Source: Pirellulales bacterium
GTDB lineage: Bacteria > Planctomycetota > Planctomycetia > Pirellulales > JAEUIK01
Direction: 5' to 3'
Length of the DNA stretch: 64,000 nt
NCBI GenBank assembly: GCA_019636335.1
Contig: JAHBXR010000017.1
Span: forward strand, 1 to 64,000
A program made the translations under genes and the position numbers. Below the pieces are notes generated by a model that was not told the DNA's origin, did not search any database, and saw only the letters and a list, made by a program, of their open reading frames with translations. Positions 53,343-62,819 of this stretch are shown one piece after another. The stretch's first letter is position 1, and each line of letters begins with the position of its first letter.

Positions 53343-54803
53343 ATGAGTGAACTTCATCTCGATGAACAGACGCTCACTCGCGCCAAGCAACTCGCGGAGG
53401 CAAAGCACGTTTCGGTCGAAGAATTGATTTCTCAAGCGATCGATCGCCTGGCGAACGATCCACAAGGTTTCCAGCAGCGAGTAGATCCTATCGGTGCGTT
53501 TGAGGATTGTGCCGAACTCTTGGACGACATTGTGAAAGAAGCCTACCAAAATCGTGAGCGTCTTCTCCTTCGCACGCGCGTTTACCAGGCAGTCGTGCTC
53601 CTGATGAGCCTGACGCCACTCGTCGCTGGCATGGCTTGCGGAGACGAGCCTGCCCCGGCACGGTTCCTGTTCACGTCGCAGGGCAAAACGGGGCTGGCGA
53701 CGACGGCGGGGGAGGAGGTGCGTTACCTTCCCTTCGATCGTCCCGGTCAGGCGACGTGGCAGCCTGGCCCCTTCTTGTCCGATGGCCGGCACGTGGTCGT
53801 CTTGAGCATGGAGCCGCGGCGCGATGGCCCGGGACGTCCCTTCGAACAATTCTACACGCAAACGCCCACGCACCTGTGGCTGTACGATCTCGCTGCTGGA
53901 GAACTCGAGGAGATCGCCACCAAGGATCGTCTCGCGCCGTTCGAGACGCCGCAATTGCTCGTCGGCGATCGACGCCTGTTGGTCCAGGTCGTGCGCGACG
54001 GCGTGGGGCAGGTGTTCAGCATGAATCTCGACGGCAGCGATCCGCGCGAGTTTACCCGCGCGGGCGAAGGTCTACCGTATGGCCTGAGCCTCCGTCCCGA
54101 TGGTCGTCGCGTGGCGTTTCATCTCGCCAGTCCCGAAGGCTATCAGATCTGGACCAGCAATATCGACGGCAGCGAGCGGACACGCATCGTGGGCGATCCC
54201 GCGCATTTGTACTTCGGACCTGTCTGGTCGCCCGACGGCGAGTGGATCGCGTATGTCGACTGTCTGTATGGGCAAGATCCCGGGCACGACTGGTGCGACG
54301 TCTGCGTGGCACGACCCGATGGCAGCGAACGTCACGTGCTGACCACGGGCCAGGCCATGTGGTTTGCCGCGTCGTACGGCAACGAGAAGGCCCGCGGCGG
54401 AGGATCGAATCTCGTGGCATGGACGCACGACGGAAAGATCCTGTTTCCGCGCCGCACGCCCGACGCCCGCCTGCCCTGGCCCTATCAGACCGAGCGTCCC
54501 GACGTGGATCACTTCAATCGCGAGTACCGACCGCAGGAGGCCCGTGGCGGCACCGAGATCTGCCGGCTCGATCCGCGCGATGGTTCGATCGAGGTACTCA
54601 CCAAGAGCGATCCGCTGGCGTGGGACTTTCGCGTGAGCGAATCGCCCAACGGCCAGCAACTCGTCTTCTGCCGCGCGGCGACGGGCGAACTTCCCGCGAT
54701 CTGGGTCGCCGATCGCGATGGCGGGCACGCGCGCGTGATGACACGCGGAATCGATGAGTTGGGGGCCGACCACCCCCGCTGGATCCCGATGCCGTCGAAG
54801 TAG
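53343..54803 (+). CDS. Antitoxin-like N-terminus fused to TolB-like propeller protein
   Basis: A 486-residue chimeric frame. Residues 1-75 look like a type II antitoxin (LTRAKQLAEAKHVSVEELIS, QAIDRL, DDIVKEAYQNRE). Directly after comes a hydrophobic signal-anchor (VYQAVVLLMSLTPLVAGMAC, 80-99), then a beta-propeller of TolB/WD40-like repeats (SLRPDGRRVAFHLASPEG, PVWSPDGEWIAYVDCLYG, DGSERHVL). The two parts are in one frame with no stop between. No toxin gene is adjacent. The propeller may have had its own start; the first in-frame ATG near the junction is at 53604. Perhaps a fused antitoxin remnant, or a true cytoplasmic tail. Confidence 0.75.
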   Translation: MSELHLDEQTLTRAKQLAEAKHVSVEELISQAIDRLANDPQGFQQRVDPIGAFEDCAELLDDIVKEAYQNRERLLLRTRVYQAVVLLMSLTPLVAGMACGDEPAPARFLFTSQGKTGLATTAGEEVRYLPFDRPGQATWQPGPFLSDGRHVVVLSMEPRRDGPGRPFEQFYTQTPTHLWLYDLAAGELEEIATKDRLAPFETPQLLVGDRRLLVQVVRDGVGQVFSMNLDGSDPREFTRAGEGLPYGLSLRPDGRRVAFHLASPEGYQIWTSNIDGSERTRIVGDPAHLYFGPVWSPDGEWIAYVDCLYGQDPGHDWCDVCVARPDGSERHVLTTGQAMWFAASYGNEKARGGGSNLVAWTHDGKILFPRRTPDARLPWPYQTERPDVDHFNREYRPQEARGGTEICRLDPRDGSIEVLTKSDPLAWDFRVSESPNGQQLVFCRAATGELPAIWVADRDGGHARVMTRGIDELGADHPRWIPMPSK

Positions 54804-55044
54804 TGGGGCGACTCTTCATTTACCACATCGACATTGCGGAGAGCTTACGAGCTTTCCACCTCTCGTTCTTCCGTCGTGCCGTGTGTCGTCGTGGTTCAAT
54901 TCCAAACAATGATCCCGCGGACGGCGAAAGCATAAGAAAGCATCAAAGCATCGTCGCCGCCAAAGCTGACATTGCACCCCGGCGCGGAGAGAGCTACCAT
55001 GCCGCACCATTTTCGACTGAAGACCCATTCTCGGGGGTGCTGTC

Positions 55045-56118
55045 ATGCTATCGCGTCAGACCATGTATCGACTCGGTGCGTTCGTACTGTTGATGCTCGC
55101 CTCGGGGCGTTCCTTTGCCCAGCTTCCGGGGGAGGCCGCGGCGCCCCTGGTGATCAATCCCGAGGCCTCCGTGGTCGAGGCGTCGACGCAAGTGCTCAAT
55201 GAAGTGATGGCCGTGCCGGCCAAGTCGATCCCCACCTCGTTGCTGCATGATGCGCAGGGCATCGCGATCGTGCCGGGCATGGTGAAAGGTGGATTCGTGA
55301 TCGGGGCACGGTTCGGACGCGGCATTCTGACCACGCGGACCGATGCCGGCGCGTGGACTGCCCCCACGTTCATCACGATCACCGGCGGCAGCATCGGCTG
55401 GCAGGCCGGCGTGCAATCGACCGACTTGATTCTCGTCTTCAAGACGAAGAAGAGCATTCAGGGTCTGTTGAACGGCAAGTTCACGATCGGCGCCGATGCC
55501 TCGGCCGCCGCGGGTCCGGTGGGACGCGATGCCTCGGTGGCCACCGATGGCCGCTTGCAGGCCGAGATCTATTCCTATTCGCGCAGCCGCGGCCTGTTTG
55601 CCGGCGTGGCGCTGGATGGTTCCGTGATTCAGATCGATCCGGCCGCGACGAGCCGCTTCTACTGGAACGGTGGACCGCCCCCGCCGAATGAAACCGAACA
55701 GGTGTTGCCCCCCTCGGCCGGACTGCTGCTCGAAGCCATCAATCGCTACACGATGCCGGCGAGCCAGACGACGGCCTCGACCTCGCCGGGCCTGACGCCG
55801 GTTACCCCGCCGCCGATCGCCTCTCAGCAGATCACCGAATCGCTGCTCGACACGTCGCGCGCGCTCTTCAAGGTGGTAGACAATCAATGGCAGGCGTACC
55901 TCGCGCTGCCGGCCGAGGTCTACGGCGCACCGAATCCGTCGGCTCCGTCGCTCGAGACCGCGCTGTCTCGCTACGAGGCGGTCGCCGCCAATCCTCAGTA
56001 CCAGGCGCTCACTTCGCGTCACGAATTCCAAGACACGCTGACGCTGCTCAAGAGCTATGCCAAGCTGCGTGACGAGCCATCGATGATCACGCTCCCCCCG
56101 CCACCGTCGGCAAACTAG
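55045..56118 (+). CDS. Ysc84/SYLF-domain secreted protein
   Basis: A 357-residue exported protein: signal peptide (RLGAFVLLMLASGRSFA), then a SYLF (Ysc84) domain at about 45-215 with IPTSLLHDAQGIAIVPGM, GGFVIGARFGRG, GGSIGWQAGVQSTDLILVF and AEIYSYSRSRGLFAGVALDG. The SYLF domain binds lipids in eukaryotes; bacterial roles are unclear. A Pro/Thr/Ser-rich linker and a helical C-terminal part follow. Convergent with the DUF3500 gene. Confidence 0.87.
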   Translation: MLSRQTMYRLGAFVLLMLASGRSFAQLPGEAAAPLVINPEASVVEASTQVLNEVMAVPAKSIPTSLLHDAQGIAIVPGMVKGGFVIGARFGRGILTTRTDAGAWTAPTFITITGGSIGWQAGVQSTDLILVFKTKKSIQGLLNGKFTIGADASAAAGPVGRDASVATDGRLQAEIYSYSRSRGLFAGVALDGSVIQIDPAATSRFYWNGGPPPPNETEQVLPPSAGLLLEAINRYTMPASQTTASTSPGLTPVTPPPIASQQITESLLDTSRALFKVVDNQWQAYLALPAEVYGAPNPSAPSLETALSRYEAVAANPQYQALTSRHEFQDTLTLLKSYAKLRDEPSMITLPPPPSAN

Positions 56119-56152
56119 CGATCGACGCCCGTTCGGCCGAGCAGCTCGCACG

Positions 56153-57190
56153 CTACTTCACCGGCAGGGCGAAGTCGCCCCGCATGTTGCGCCACACGGA
56201 GTGGATGTGATTGGCCGGATTACCCGCCGGATCGGATTGGTAGTTGACCAGTTCGAGCACAAAGGTCGGGCCTTGCACGCGATAGTAGTGCGGCGCGCCC
56301 GCCTGGGTGGCGCCCGCCCAGGCAAAGTGAACGCGGCCGAAATCACTCGCCTCGATATCGGCCATCCGAGCCGCCGCGAGTGGCGCGGCCAGGTTGCCGC
56401 TATAAGTTTTGAGCAAGTCGCGCAGCTTCTCGCGCTGGGCAGCGGTCATCTTGGCCGCGGCGAGACCGACTGGCGGAGCCTGCGGTACCTCAGGCACTCC
56501 GGCGGCGCGATAATCGGCCGGGGCTTTGTCGTCGATGAGGGCCGCGGCAAGTTGGTCCTTGTCGAGTTCACTCACCAGGTCGAGCGCGAGTTGTTCTTCC
56601 TGAGCCAGGGTGCGCGTCCCCTGTTCCGGTCCGCCTGGCACGACGATGTGCAGCGTGGCGGGATTCGCTCCCCAAAAGCTCGGCGTGTCGCTTACCACCT
56701 CGCCGTCGCGGACGACGAAGTTCAACGAGAAGTGATGCCCCTCGAAGCTCCAGCCCCAAGTTCCTTTCGACTCGGGTTGGCCGAAGATGGTGAGAAAGTA
56801 GCGCTGCGGATCGCGTAGCGGCGCGCCTGGCAGCCCCTTCTCCCCTTCGCGCAGGTTGTTCTCGAGTGCCATGATCTTGACGGCCTTGTCGTAGCCCACG
56901 TCGCTCAGCGCTGCGCGCAACAGGTGGTGACACGCTTCACGTTGCGCCGGCGTCATGTCGCCCACCTGCAATCCCTTGCGCTCCTTTTTGGGAATGTTGT
57001 GCCAATCGACGCGCCGTGGATCGTCGAAGCTCATCGTGGCCTTGGCACGAGCGGCATCATCGAGCGTGGCGAGAAACTTCTGCGCCGCGTCGGTCATGGC
57101 GGTGCCCACGTCGGCAGTCGAATTCTCGTTCGCCGCAGCGAGCGACACCGTGAGGAGGGCAAGGGCTACGAACGAAAGAGAGCGCGTCAT
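56153..57190 (-). CDS. DUF3500 secreted protein
   Basis: A 345-residue DUF3500 protein with signal peptide (LSFVALALLTVSLAAA). Family blocks are WHNIPKKERKGLQVGDM, ALSDVGYDKAVKIMALENNL, YFLTIFGQPESKGTWGWSFE and HFSLNFVV, ending with HIHSVWRNMRGDF. Function unknown; probably a periplasmic or secreted enzyme-like protein. Single gene, divergent from the beta-lactamase/glycosidase fusion. Confidence 0.9.
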   Translation of the reverse strand: MTRSLSFVALALLTVSLAAANENSTADVGTAMTDAAQKFLATLDDAARAKATMSFDDPRRVDWHNIPKKERKGLQVGDMTPAQREACHHLLRAALSDVGYDKAVKIMALENNLREGEKGLPGAPLRDPQRYFLTIFGQPESKGTWGWSFEGHHFSLNFVVRDGEVVSDTPSFWGANPATLHIVVPGGPEQGTRTLAQEEQLALDLVSELDKDQLAAALIDDKAPADYRAAGVPEVPQAPPVGLAAAKMTAAQREKLRDLLKTYSGNLAAPLAAARMADIEASDFGRVHFAWAGATQAGAPHYYRVQGPTFVLELVNYQSDPAGNPANHIHSVWRNMRGDFALPVK

Positions 57191-57452
57191 GGTGGGATCC
57201 TCAGGGGAGGAAAAAGGTTCGGCGGGAACAAGTCGGCAGGCCGGCGATTATAACTACCGCCACCGGCAAGGTGGGAGTTTCAGCGGAGGGATTCTGCACA
57301 AAGCTCGCGCGGACTCCGTCGCCGTGGAGGAACATCGGCTGCCCGCGGACTATCGCGGTCGCTTCCAGGCGATTTACAATTGCGACCGTTTCCGACACTC
57401 GCGGTAGATAACTCCTGCTGGATGCCCAACGTTGATTTCCCTTCTTACGACG

Positions 57453-60272
57453 ATGAACCCTTCTCTTTCGACTAGAACCCTGCGGCTTACGCTCGCGCTG
57501 TTGGCGGTCCTCTGCTCGAGCGCGACGACGACAGCCGGCGAGCGTGTCTTTCCGGGCGAGCACTGGCAGGAGAAGACTCCGGCAGAACTGGGGCTCGACC
57601 CCGATGCAATCGACGCCGTCGCCACGGCGCTCGGCAGTCGGGGCTGCATCATCAAGGATGGCTACGTTGTCAAGGCGTGGGGTTCGCAATCCGATCGTGG
57701 CGACCTGTTCTCGTCGGCCAAGCCGATCCTCAGCACGCTACTGCTGTTTGCCGTACAGGAGGGCAAGGTGGGCAGCCTCGATGCTCGGCTGACCGACTTC
57801 GGTTGGGAACTGGCCGAGAAAGATCGCACGATGACGTTTCGCCATCTCGGCGCCATGACCAGCGGCTATGCCCGACCGGAAAAGCCGGGCGAGGCCTGGG
57901 CCTACAACGACTATGCGATTCAACTCTATCAGAAGACACTCTTCGATCGTGTCTTTCGGGACTCGCCTGAGAATGTCGTCGGGGCACCCGAGCGATTCGG
58001 GGCGCTGCAACTCGAAGAGGGACTTAAGTTTCGCGAGAGCAATCGGCGGATCAGCGCCTCGGTGCGCGACTTTGCTCGGATCGCGTGGCTCTGGTTGAAT
58101 CGTGGCGAGTGGAACGGCAATCCGCTGATCGACCGCGCGCTTTTCGACGACTGTCTCCAGTCGCAGGTCTCGGCAGACACGCCCAATACGCAACCCGCCA
58201 AAACGAATGATTACCTAGGCATCGGCACCTACGGCGGCGAGTCCGATCATTTCAGCAACGCCGGCCCGGGCATCTATGGTTTCAACTGGTGGTTCAACGG
58301 CCGTGGGCCGCGTCATCCGCAGGCACGAGCCTGGCCCGACGCTCCGCCCGATACGTTCATGAGCCTTGGCCTGCGTGGCAACTGCTCGGTGATGATGCCC
58401 TCGCTGGGACTGGTGGTCGTGGCCGGAGACGCCGATTGGGGGCGCAACGAACCGGGAGACGCCGAGAGTGTCATCAATCAACGCTTGCGCCTGATCGCCT
58501 ACGCCGGTACGCCGGTCGCCGAGCGTACGCCAGAAGACGCAGCCGCGCCGCCATCGGCCACGCCCGCCTCGACGGCCCAGGGCACCGTGCAGGGCGAGCA
58601 ACGCGTGTGGTATCCCCTGGCGCTCGAGTTTCAGGGACCATCGCTCAGCGAAGAGGGGACGCCCAATCCCTTTACCGATTACCGGCTCGACGTGACGTTC
58701 GAGCAGGGCGAGCGACGCCACACGGTGCCAGGCTTTTTTGCCGCCGATGGCCGCGCCGCCGAATCGGGCGCCGCGGCCGGCGATTGCTGGCAAGTGCGCT
58801 TCACTCCCGAGGCGCCAGGCGTCTGGAAGTGGCGGGCAAGCTTCCGCACCGGTAAAGACGTCGCGATTGCCGAGGACGCATCCGCCGGCAAACCGGTGGC
58901 ATTCGATGGTGCGCACGGCAGCTTGGAAGTTGCTGACGCATCGCCGCACGCGGCGGGCGCGCTGCGCGAGGGGCGACTCGACTACGTCGGCCGACGTTAC
59001 TGGCAATTCGCCGGGTCGCAGCGTTACTTTCTCAAGTGCGGGGCCGACAGTCCCGAGAATCTGCTCGCTTACGACGAGTTTGACGGCACCACGCCGACCC
59101 ATCGCTACGGCCCCCATCTGCTCGACTTCCGGCCGGGGGATCCCACCTGGCGCGGCGGGCGCGGCCGCAATCTGATCGGCGCGCTCAACTATCTCGCCTC
59201 GCGCGGCGTGAATTCGATCTACTTCCTCACGATGAACGTCCGCGGCGACGGCCAGGATGTCTGGCCCTGGACGAGCGACCAGGAACGGGCCCGCTTCGAC
59301 GTGAGCAAGCTCGACCAGTGGGAGCTCGTCTTTACGCACATGGATCGCCTGGGTATTGCGCAGCACGTCGTGTTGCAGGAGCAGGAAAACGATCAGTTGC
59401 TCGACAAGGGAGAACTGGGGCCGCAGCGCCGGCTCTACCTGCGCGAGCTCGTGGCGCGCTTCGCGCATCATCCGGCGCTGGTCTGGAACCTGGGCGAGGA
59501 GAACACGAACACCGATGCGCAGCGCATCGCGCATGCCGAGCATCTGCACGCGCTCGATGCTTACGACCATCCCGTCGTCGTTCACACGTTTCCCAAGCAG
59601 CAAGAGAAGGTCTATACGCCACTCCTGGGCAATCCAGCGATCGAAGGTGTTTCGCTGCAAACGAACGACACGCGCGAACAGACACGCCGTTGGATCCGCG
59701 AATCGGCGGTGGCCGGTCGCCCCTGGGTCGTGTGCCTCGACGAGATCGGTCCGGCCGATGTAGGCGCCAAGCCCGACTTCGCCGATTACGAGCACGACGA
59801 ACTGCGCCGCGACCATCTCTGGCCCCACTTCATGTCGGGCGGAGCCGGCGTCGAATGGCTTTTCGGCTATTCCTTTCCCCACAACGACATCAACCTCGAA
59901 GATTTCCGCAGTCGCGATCATCTCTGGCAGTTGAGCCGCATCGCCGTCGATTTCTTGCAACGGCATCTCCCCTTCGCCGAGATGCAATCGGCCGACGAAC
60001 TGACGTCGAACGCCGAGAACTACTGTTTCGCCAAACCGGGCGAGGTGTACGCCATCTATCTCCCTCGAGGTGGCACCACCGATCTTGAATTGCCGGCCGG
60101 CGAGTACAAGGTCGAGTGGTTCAACCCACGTCGCGGCGGCTCGTTGAAAACAGGTAGCGTTCCGCGGGTAACGGGGCCGGGAAAGGTGTCGATTGGCACA
60201 TCGCCGAAGGAGGGCGAAGCCGATTCGGTGTGCCTCGTCACGCGCGTTTCCGCGAAAAGCGCCGCGCCGTGA
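57453..60272 (+). CDS. Serine hydrolase fused to DUF5060 and glycosidase-like domains
   Basis: A 939-residue secreted protein. After a signal peptide (LTLALLAVLCSSATTTAG) comes a beta-lactamase/penicillin-binding-type serine hydrolase (about 35-360) with the SxxK nucleophile motif Ser87-Lys90 (FSSAK). Next is a DUF5060-like beta-sandwich (about 390-500, GVWKWRASFRTGKDVAI), then a TIM-barrel region like DUF5060-linked glycoside hydrolases (RYFLKCGADSPENLLAYDEF, HPALVWNLGEENTNTD), and a short beta end. The two enzyme halves are usually separate proteins. It may deacylate and cleave a polysaccharide. The TTG at 57432 is a less likely start. Confidence 0.83.
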   Translation: MNPSLSTRTLRLTLALLAVLCSSATTTAGERVFPGEHWQEKTPAELGLDPDAIDAVATALGSRGCIIKDGYVVKAWGSQSDRGDLFSSAKPILSTLLLFAVQEGKVGSLDARLTDFGWELAEKDRTMTFRHLGAMTSGYARPEKPGEAWAYNDYAIQLYQKTLFDRVFRDSPENVVGAPERFGALQLEEGLKFRESNRRISASVRDFARIAWLWLNRGEWNGNPLIDRALFDDCLQSQVSADTPNTQPAKTNDYLGIGTYGGESDHFSNAGPGIYGFNWWFNGRGPRHPQARAWPDAPPDTFMSLGLRGNCSVMMPSLGLVVVAGDADWGRNEPGDAESVINQRLRLIAYAGTPVAERTPEDAAAPPSATPASTAQGTVQGEQRVWYPLALEFQGPSLSEEGTPNPFTDYRLDVTFEQGERRHTVPGFFAADGRAAESGAAAGDCWQVRFTPEAPGVWKWRASFRTGKDVAIAEDASAGKPVAFDGAHGSLEVADASPHAAGALREGRLDYVGRRYWQFAGSQRYFLKCGADSPENLLAYDEFDGTTPTHRYGPHLLDFRPGDPTWRGGRGRNLIGALNYLASRGVNSIYFLTMNVRGDGQDVWPWTSDQERARFDVSKLDQWELVFTHMDRLGIAQHVVLQEQENDQLLDKGELGPQRRLYLRELVARFAHHPALVWNLGEENTNTDAQRIAHAEHLHALDAYDHPVVVHTFPKQQEKVYTPLLGNPAIEGVSLQTNDTREQTRRWIRESAVAGRPWVVCLDEIGPADVGAKPDFADYEHDELRRDHLWPHFMSGGAGVEWLFGYSFPHNDINLEDFRSRDHLWQLSRIAVDFLQRHLPFAEMQSADELTSNAENYCFAKPGEVYAIYLPRGGTTDLELPAGEYKVEWFNPRRGGSLKTGSVPRVTGPGKVSIGTSPKEGEADSVCLVTRVSAKSAAP

Positions 60273-60285
60273 CAAGCGCCTGGTA

Positions 60286-61965
60286 CTACTCGGGTGTGAC
60301 AAGGTGTTCTTTAAGTCGCTTTGTTTTCTCCTCGTCCCACTCGGGCGGATCGGTCACCGCGATCCACGCATCAATATAGCTGGTGGGCGCGTAGTTATGT
60401 CCGTAGCCGATCGGCACTGCGGTCGCCATCGGCAAATCAAAACCCGTCTGCAAGAATGTGACGATCGGAAACCATTGCAGAAACGGCGAGACGTCGGGCC
60501 CGCGTTTGCCTACGAGCCACTCGGGGCGGCGGTAGGCCAGATCGGGAGAGAAGAAACACATCGGATCGCTGGCGTGCTGGATATAGACGAAGCGCATCGG
60601 CCCCCAGCGTTTGCCTCCCGCGTCGATGGCATTCTCGAGCGCCGTGAAACGCAGCATCGATCCATCGCGAAACGTCGGCAACCACATGGGCGAGCTGGGG
60701 TTGCGGTGTTGCGTGGCATTGGCCCATTCGGTACTCGGGAAGGGTGGCCCGCTCCAGACGCCTCCTTGAATCGGATCTTCGAACACGGTGAAGAGATCGG
60801 CACTCGACTCCGAGCCCAGCGAGCCGAGGCTCAGGCCATGCAAGTACAGCTTCGGCCGATCGTCGGCGGGGAGCGTCGTCCAGTAATCGTAGATCTTGTC
60901 AAAGAGGATTCGCGCCGAGTTGCGCGAACGCTCGGGATCAACCAGGATCGTGATCCAGCTCGGCAGGTAGGAATACTGCGTCGTGACGATCGCCGTATCG
61001 CCGCGGTGCAGGTATTCGATCGTGTCGACCGCGCCCGGGTCGAGCCAGCCGGTGCCGGTCGGGGTGGCGACAATCAGTAGCGATCGATCGAATCCGCCGA
61101 TGCGTTTGAGTTCTTCGAGCGCGAGGTCGGCCCGCTCTTCCATTTCTTCGGCGGTGCGCATGCCAACGTAGACACGGAGCGGCTGTTTGGCTTCCTGCCC
61201 CCAAAACTCACGGATCGACTGCTGCGTCGGCCCCGCTGCTATGAACCGCTTGCCTTGCAGGCCGATGGTATCCCAGGGAATGAGTGATTCCGCGCTTCCC
61301 GAGGCCAGCGGATTGCTCGGCTGCAGCACGTCCTCGTCGACCACCTTATCGATCTGCAGGAAGATCGAGTCCGCCGCGTTGAGCGCCAATCGCGCCACGA
61401 CGTGATTGGCCAGCAGAAACATGGCGACAAGCACCAACAGCGCGCTCAGCACATAGGAGACGCGCCGCGGCAGAAACTGGCTCGTACGGCGATCGACGTA
61501 CTGCCAGCACTTGCGCAGTCCGCGCGCGGTCGCCACCAGCAGCACGCCCACGGCAAGGGCAATCGCCCCCAGTCGAAAGGGATAAGCCGACTCGACCGGA
61601 TCCATCTCCATCAGCTCGCGAATCGAGTTTTGCCACACGGCGGCCCGCCAGAGAAAAAGGATGGCGACGATGGCCACGGCGATGGCGGCCAGCAGCCGGC
61701 TCGAGCGTTCGAGCCTGGCCTGCGGCTGCGGCAGCTCCATGAAGATCCACAGCCAGACGAGCGACACGCCGACACCATACCCCACGGCCAGTGCGATCCC
61801 CGAGAGAACACCTTGCACGGCAAAATGCCGCGGCAACAGCGACGGCGTCAACGACGCCGCGAAGAAGAGCGCGGCGACGACGAGCCCCCAGTAGGAAAAG
61901 GATTTCCAGGATTGTCCGAGCAGAGAACGCAGGTGCATGGGGAGGAATCGCTTGCCAGGAGACAT
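60286..61965 (-). CDS. Membrane alpha/beta hydrolase (Abhydrolase_9-like)
   Basis: A 559-residue protein. Its N-terminal 200 residues contain about five membrane helices. The C-terminal catalytic half has the nucleophile elbow GLSLGSLGSE, followed by WSGPPFPSTEWANATQ and the His-containing VYIQHASDPMCFF. This two-part layout fits the actinobacterial/planctomycete Abhydrolase_9 family. Substrate unknown, possibly a lipid ester. A start nine codons later (61938) is also possible. Convergent with the fused glycosidase gene. Confidence 0.83.
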   Translation of the reverse strand: MSPGKRFLPMHLRSLLGQSWKSFSYWGLVVAALFFAASLTPSLLPRHFAVQGVLSGIALAVGYGVGVSLVWLWIFMELPQPQARLERSSRLLAAIAVAIVAILFLWRAAVWQNSIRELMEMDPVESAYPFRLGAIALAVGVLLVATARGLRKCWQYVDRRTSQFLPRRVSYVLSALLVLVAMFLLANHVVARLALNAADSIFLQIDKVVDEDVLQPSNPLASGSAESLIPWDTIGLQGKRFIAAGPTQQSIREFWGQEAKQPLRVYVGMRTAEEMEERADLALEELKRIGGFDRSLLIVATPTGTGWLDPGAVDTIEYLHRGDTAIVTTQYSYLPSWITILVDPERSRNSARILFDKIYDYWTTLPADDRPKLYLHGLSLGSLGSESSADLFTVFEDPIQGGVWSGPPFPSTEWANATQHRNPSSPMWLPTFRDGSMLRFTALENAIDAGGKRWGPMRFVYIQHASDPMCFFSPDLAYRRPEWLVGKRGPDVSPFLQWFPIVTFLQTGFDLPMATAVPIGYGHNYAPTSYIDAWIAVTDPPEWDEEKTKRLKEHLVTPE

Positions 61966-62081
61966 CGATCGCGGGTATCCAGTAGCACACCTTTCTAATC
62001 ATTGAGACTCACTTGGCAAACCGCGAGAGCGTCGAATGTTTGGGAACGGAGAGAGTGGAACCGAAACGTTAGCTCGGGCCT

Positions 62082-62119
62082 TTGGACAGATTCCCTTTTA
62101 GAGAATATACTTTCTCTAA
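62082..62119 (+). promoter_or_regulatory. Promoter with overlapping palindromic operator
   Basis: TTGGAC (62082-62087) and TATACT (62106-62111) with 18-base spacing form a promoter. A perfect inverted repeat TTAGAGAA-N6-TTCTCTAA (62098-62119) is centred on the -10 box and ends one base before the ATG at 62121. The predicted transcript start, about 62118, makes the mRNA essentially leaderless. Repression by the downstream winged-helix regulator is the obvious inference. Confidence 0.75.
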
Positions 62120-62120
62120 T

Positions 62121-62819
62121 ATGAGAATTAAGCGCCCGGCGGAAGCATTGCTCTTTCCTCGCGTGCGTCAGCGCGTGTTGGCCACGTTGCTGCTCCATCC
62201 GCAAGGCGAATGGTATCTGACCCAATTGGTGCGCCACCTGGGCTGTGCGCCGGCCCATCTGCATCGGGAATTGAAGCTACTCGTCGCAGCCGGAGTGCTG
62301 CGACGTCGCGCAGAAGGCCGCCAAGTCTACTATTCGCCCGATCCGGCCTGTCCCTATCTCGCCGAGTTAAGGGCCCTGGTCCGCAAAACTGCTGGACTGC
62401 CACAGGTTCTTGCAGACGCTTTCGAACCGTGGCGTTCCCGTATCGATTGTGCCTTCATTTTCGGATCGGTGGCCAAGGGAGAAGAGCGGTCCGCAAGTGA
62501 TGTCGATGTGATGATCGTAGGCGATGTAAAGCTTGCAGATCTGGCGTCGGCGCTGCGCGTCGTGGAGCGCGAGCTAGGTCGGCCCGTGAACCCGACTGTG
62601 TATCCGAAAAAAGAGCTTGTGCAAAAGCTGCGTACAGGGAATCATTTCGTGCGGACGGTAATCGCTGATCCCGGAAAAATCTTCGTGGTGGGCAGCAGCA
62701 GTGACCTTGAAAAAGCTACACGCCGACGGACGGATCAAACCCCACAAGACAAGCAAGCAGGAACTCGACGAACTACGCGGCGGCGTGGCGGTAAAACTGA
62801 AAGACGCCAAGTCGACTGA
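62121..62819 (+). CDS. Winged-helix/MNT nucleotidyltransferase, antitoxin-like regulator
   Basis: A 232-residue protein. Residues 10-75 form a winged helix-turn-helix (YLTQLVRHLGCAPAHLHREL). Residues 105-190 form a minimal nucleotidyltransferase domain with GSVAKGEERSASDVDVMIVG (Gly-Ser 115-116, Asp127, Asp129). MNT proteins of this kind pair with HEPN toxins and can AMPylate them. The N-terminal DNA-binding domain and the palindrome over its own promoter point to autoregulation. The tail after about residue 195 is Arg-rich, lies wholly over the start of the next gene, and is probably dispensable. The ATG at 62121 is preferred over the upstream frame at 62082. Confidence 0.88.
   Translation: MRIKRPAEALLFPRVRQRVLATLLLHPQGEWYLTQLVRHLGCAPAHLHRELKLLVAAGVLRRRAEGRQVYYSPDPACPYLAELRALVRKTAGLPQVLADAFEPWRSRIDCAFIFGSVAKGEERSASDVDVMIVGDVKLADLASALRVVERELGRPVNPTVYPKKELVQKLRTGNHFVRTVIADPGKIFVVGSSSDLEKATRRRTDQTPQDKQAGTRRTTRRRGGKTERRQVD

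Noticed and set aside
58215..60302. A 695-codon minus-strand frame
   Set aside because: Antisense to the beta-lactamase/glycosidase fusion; no recognisable motif.
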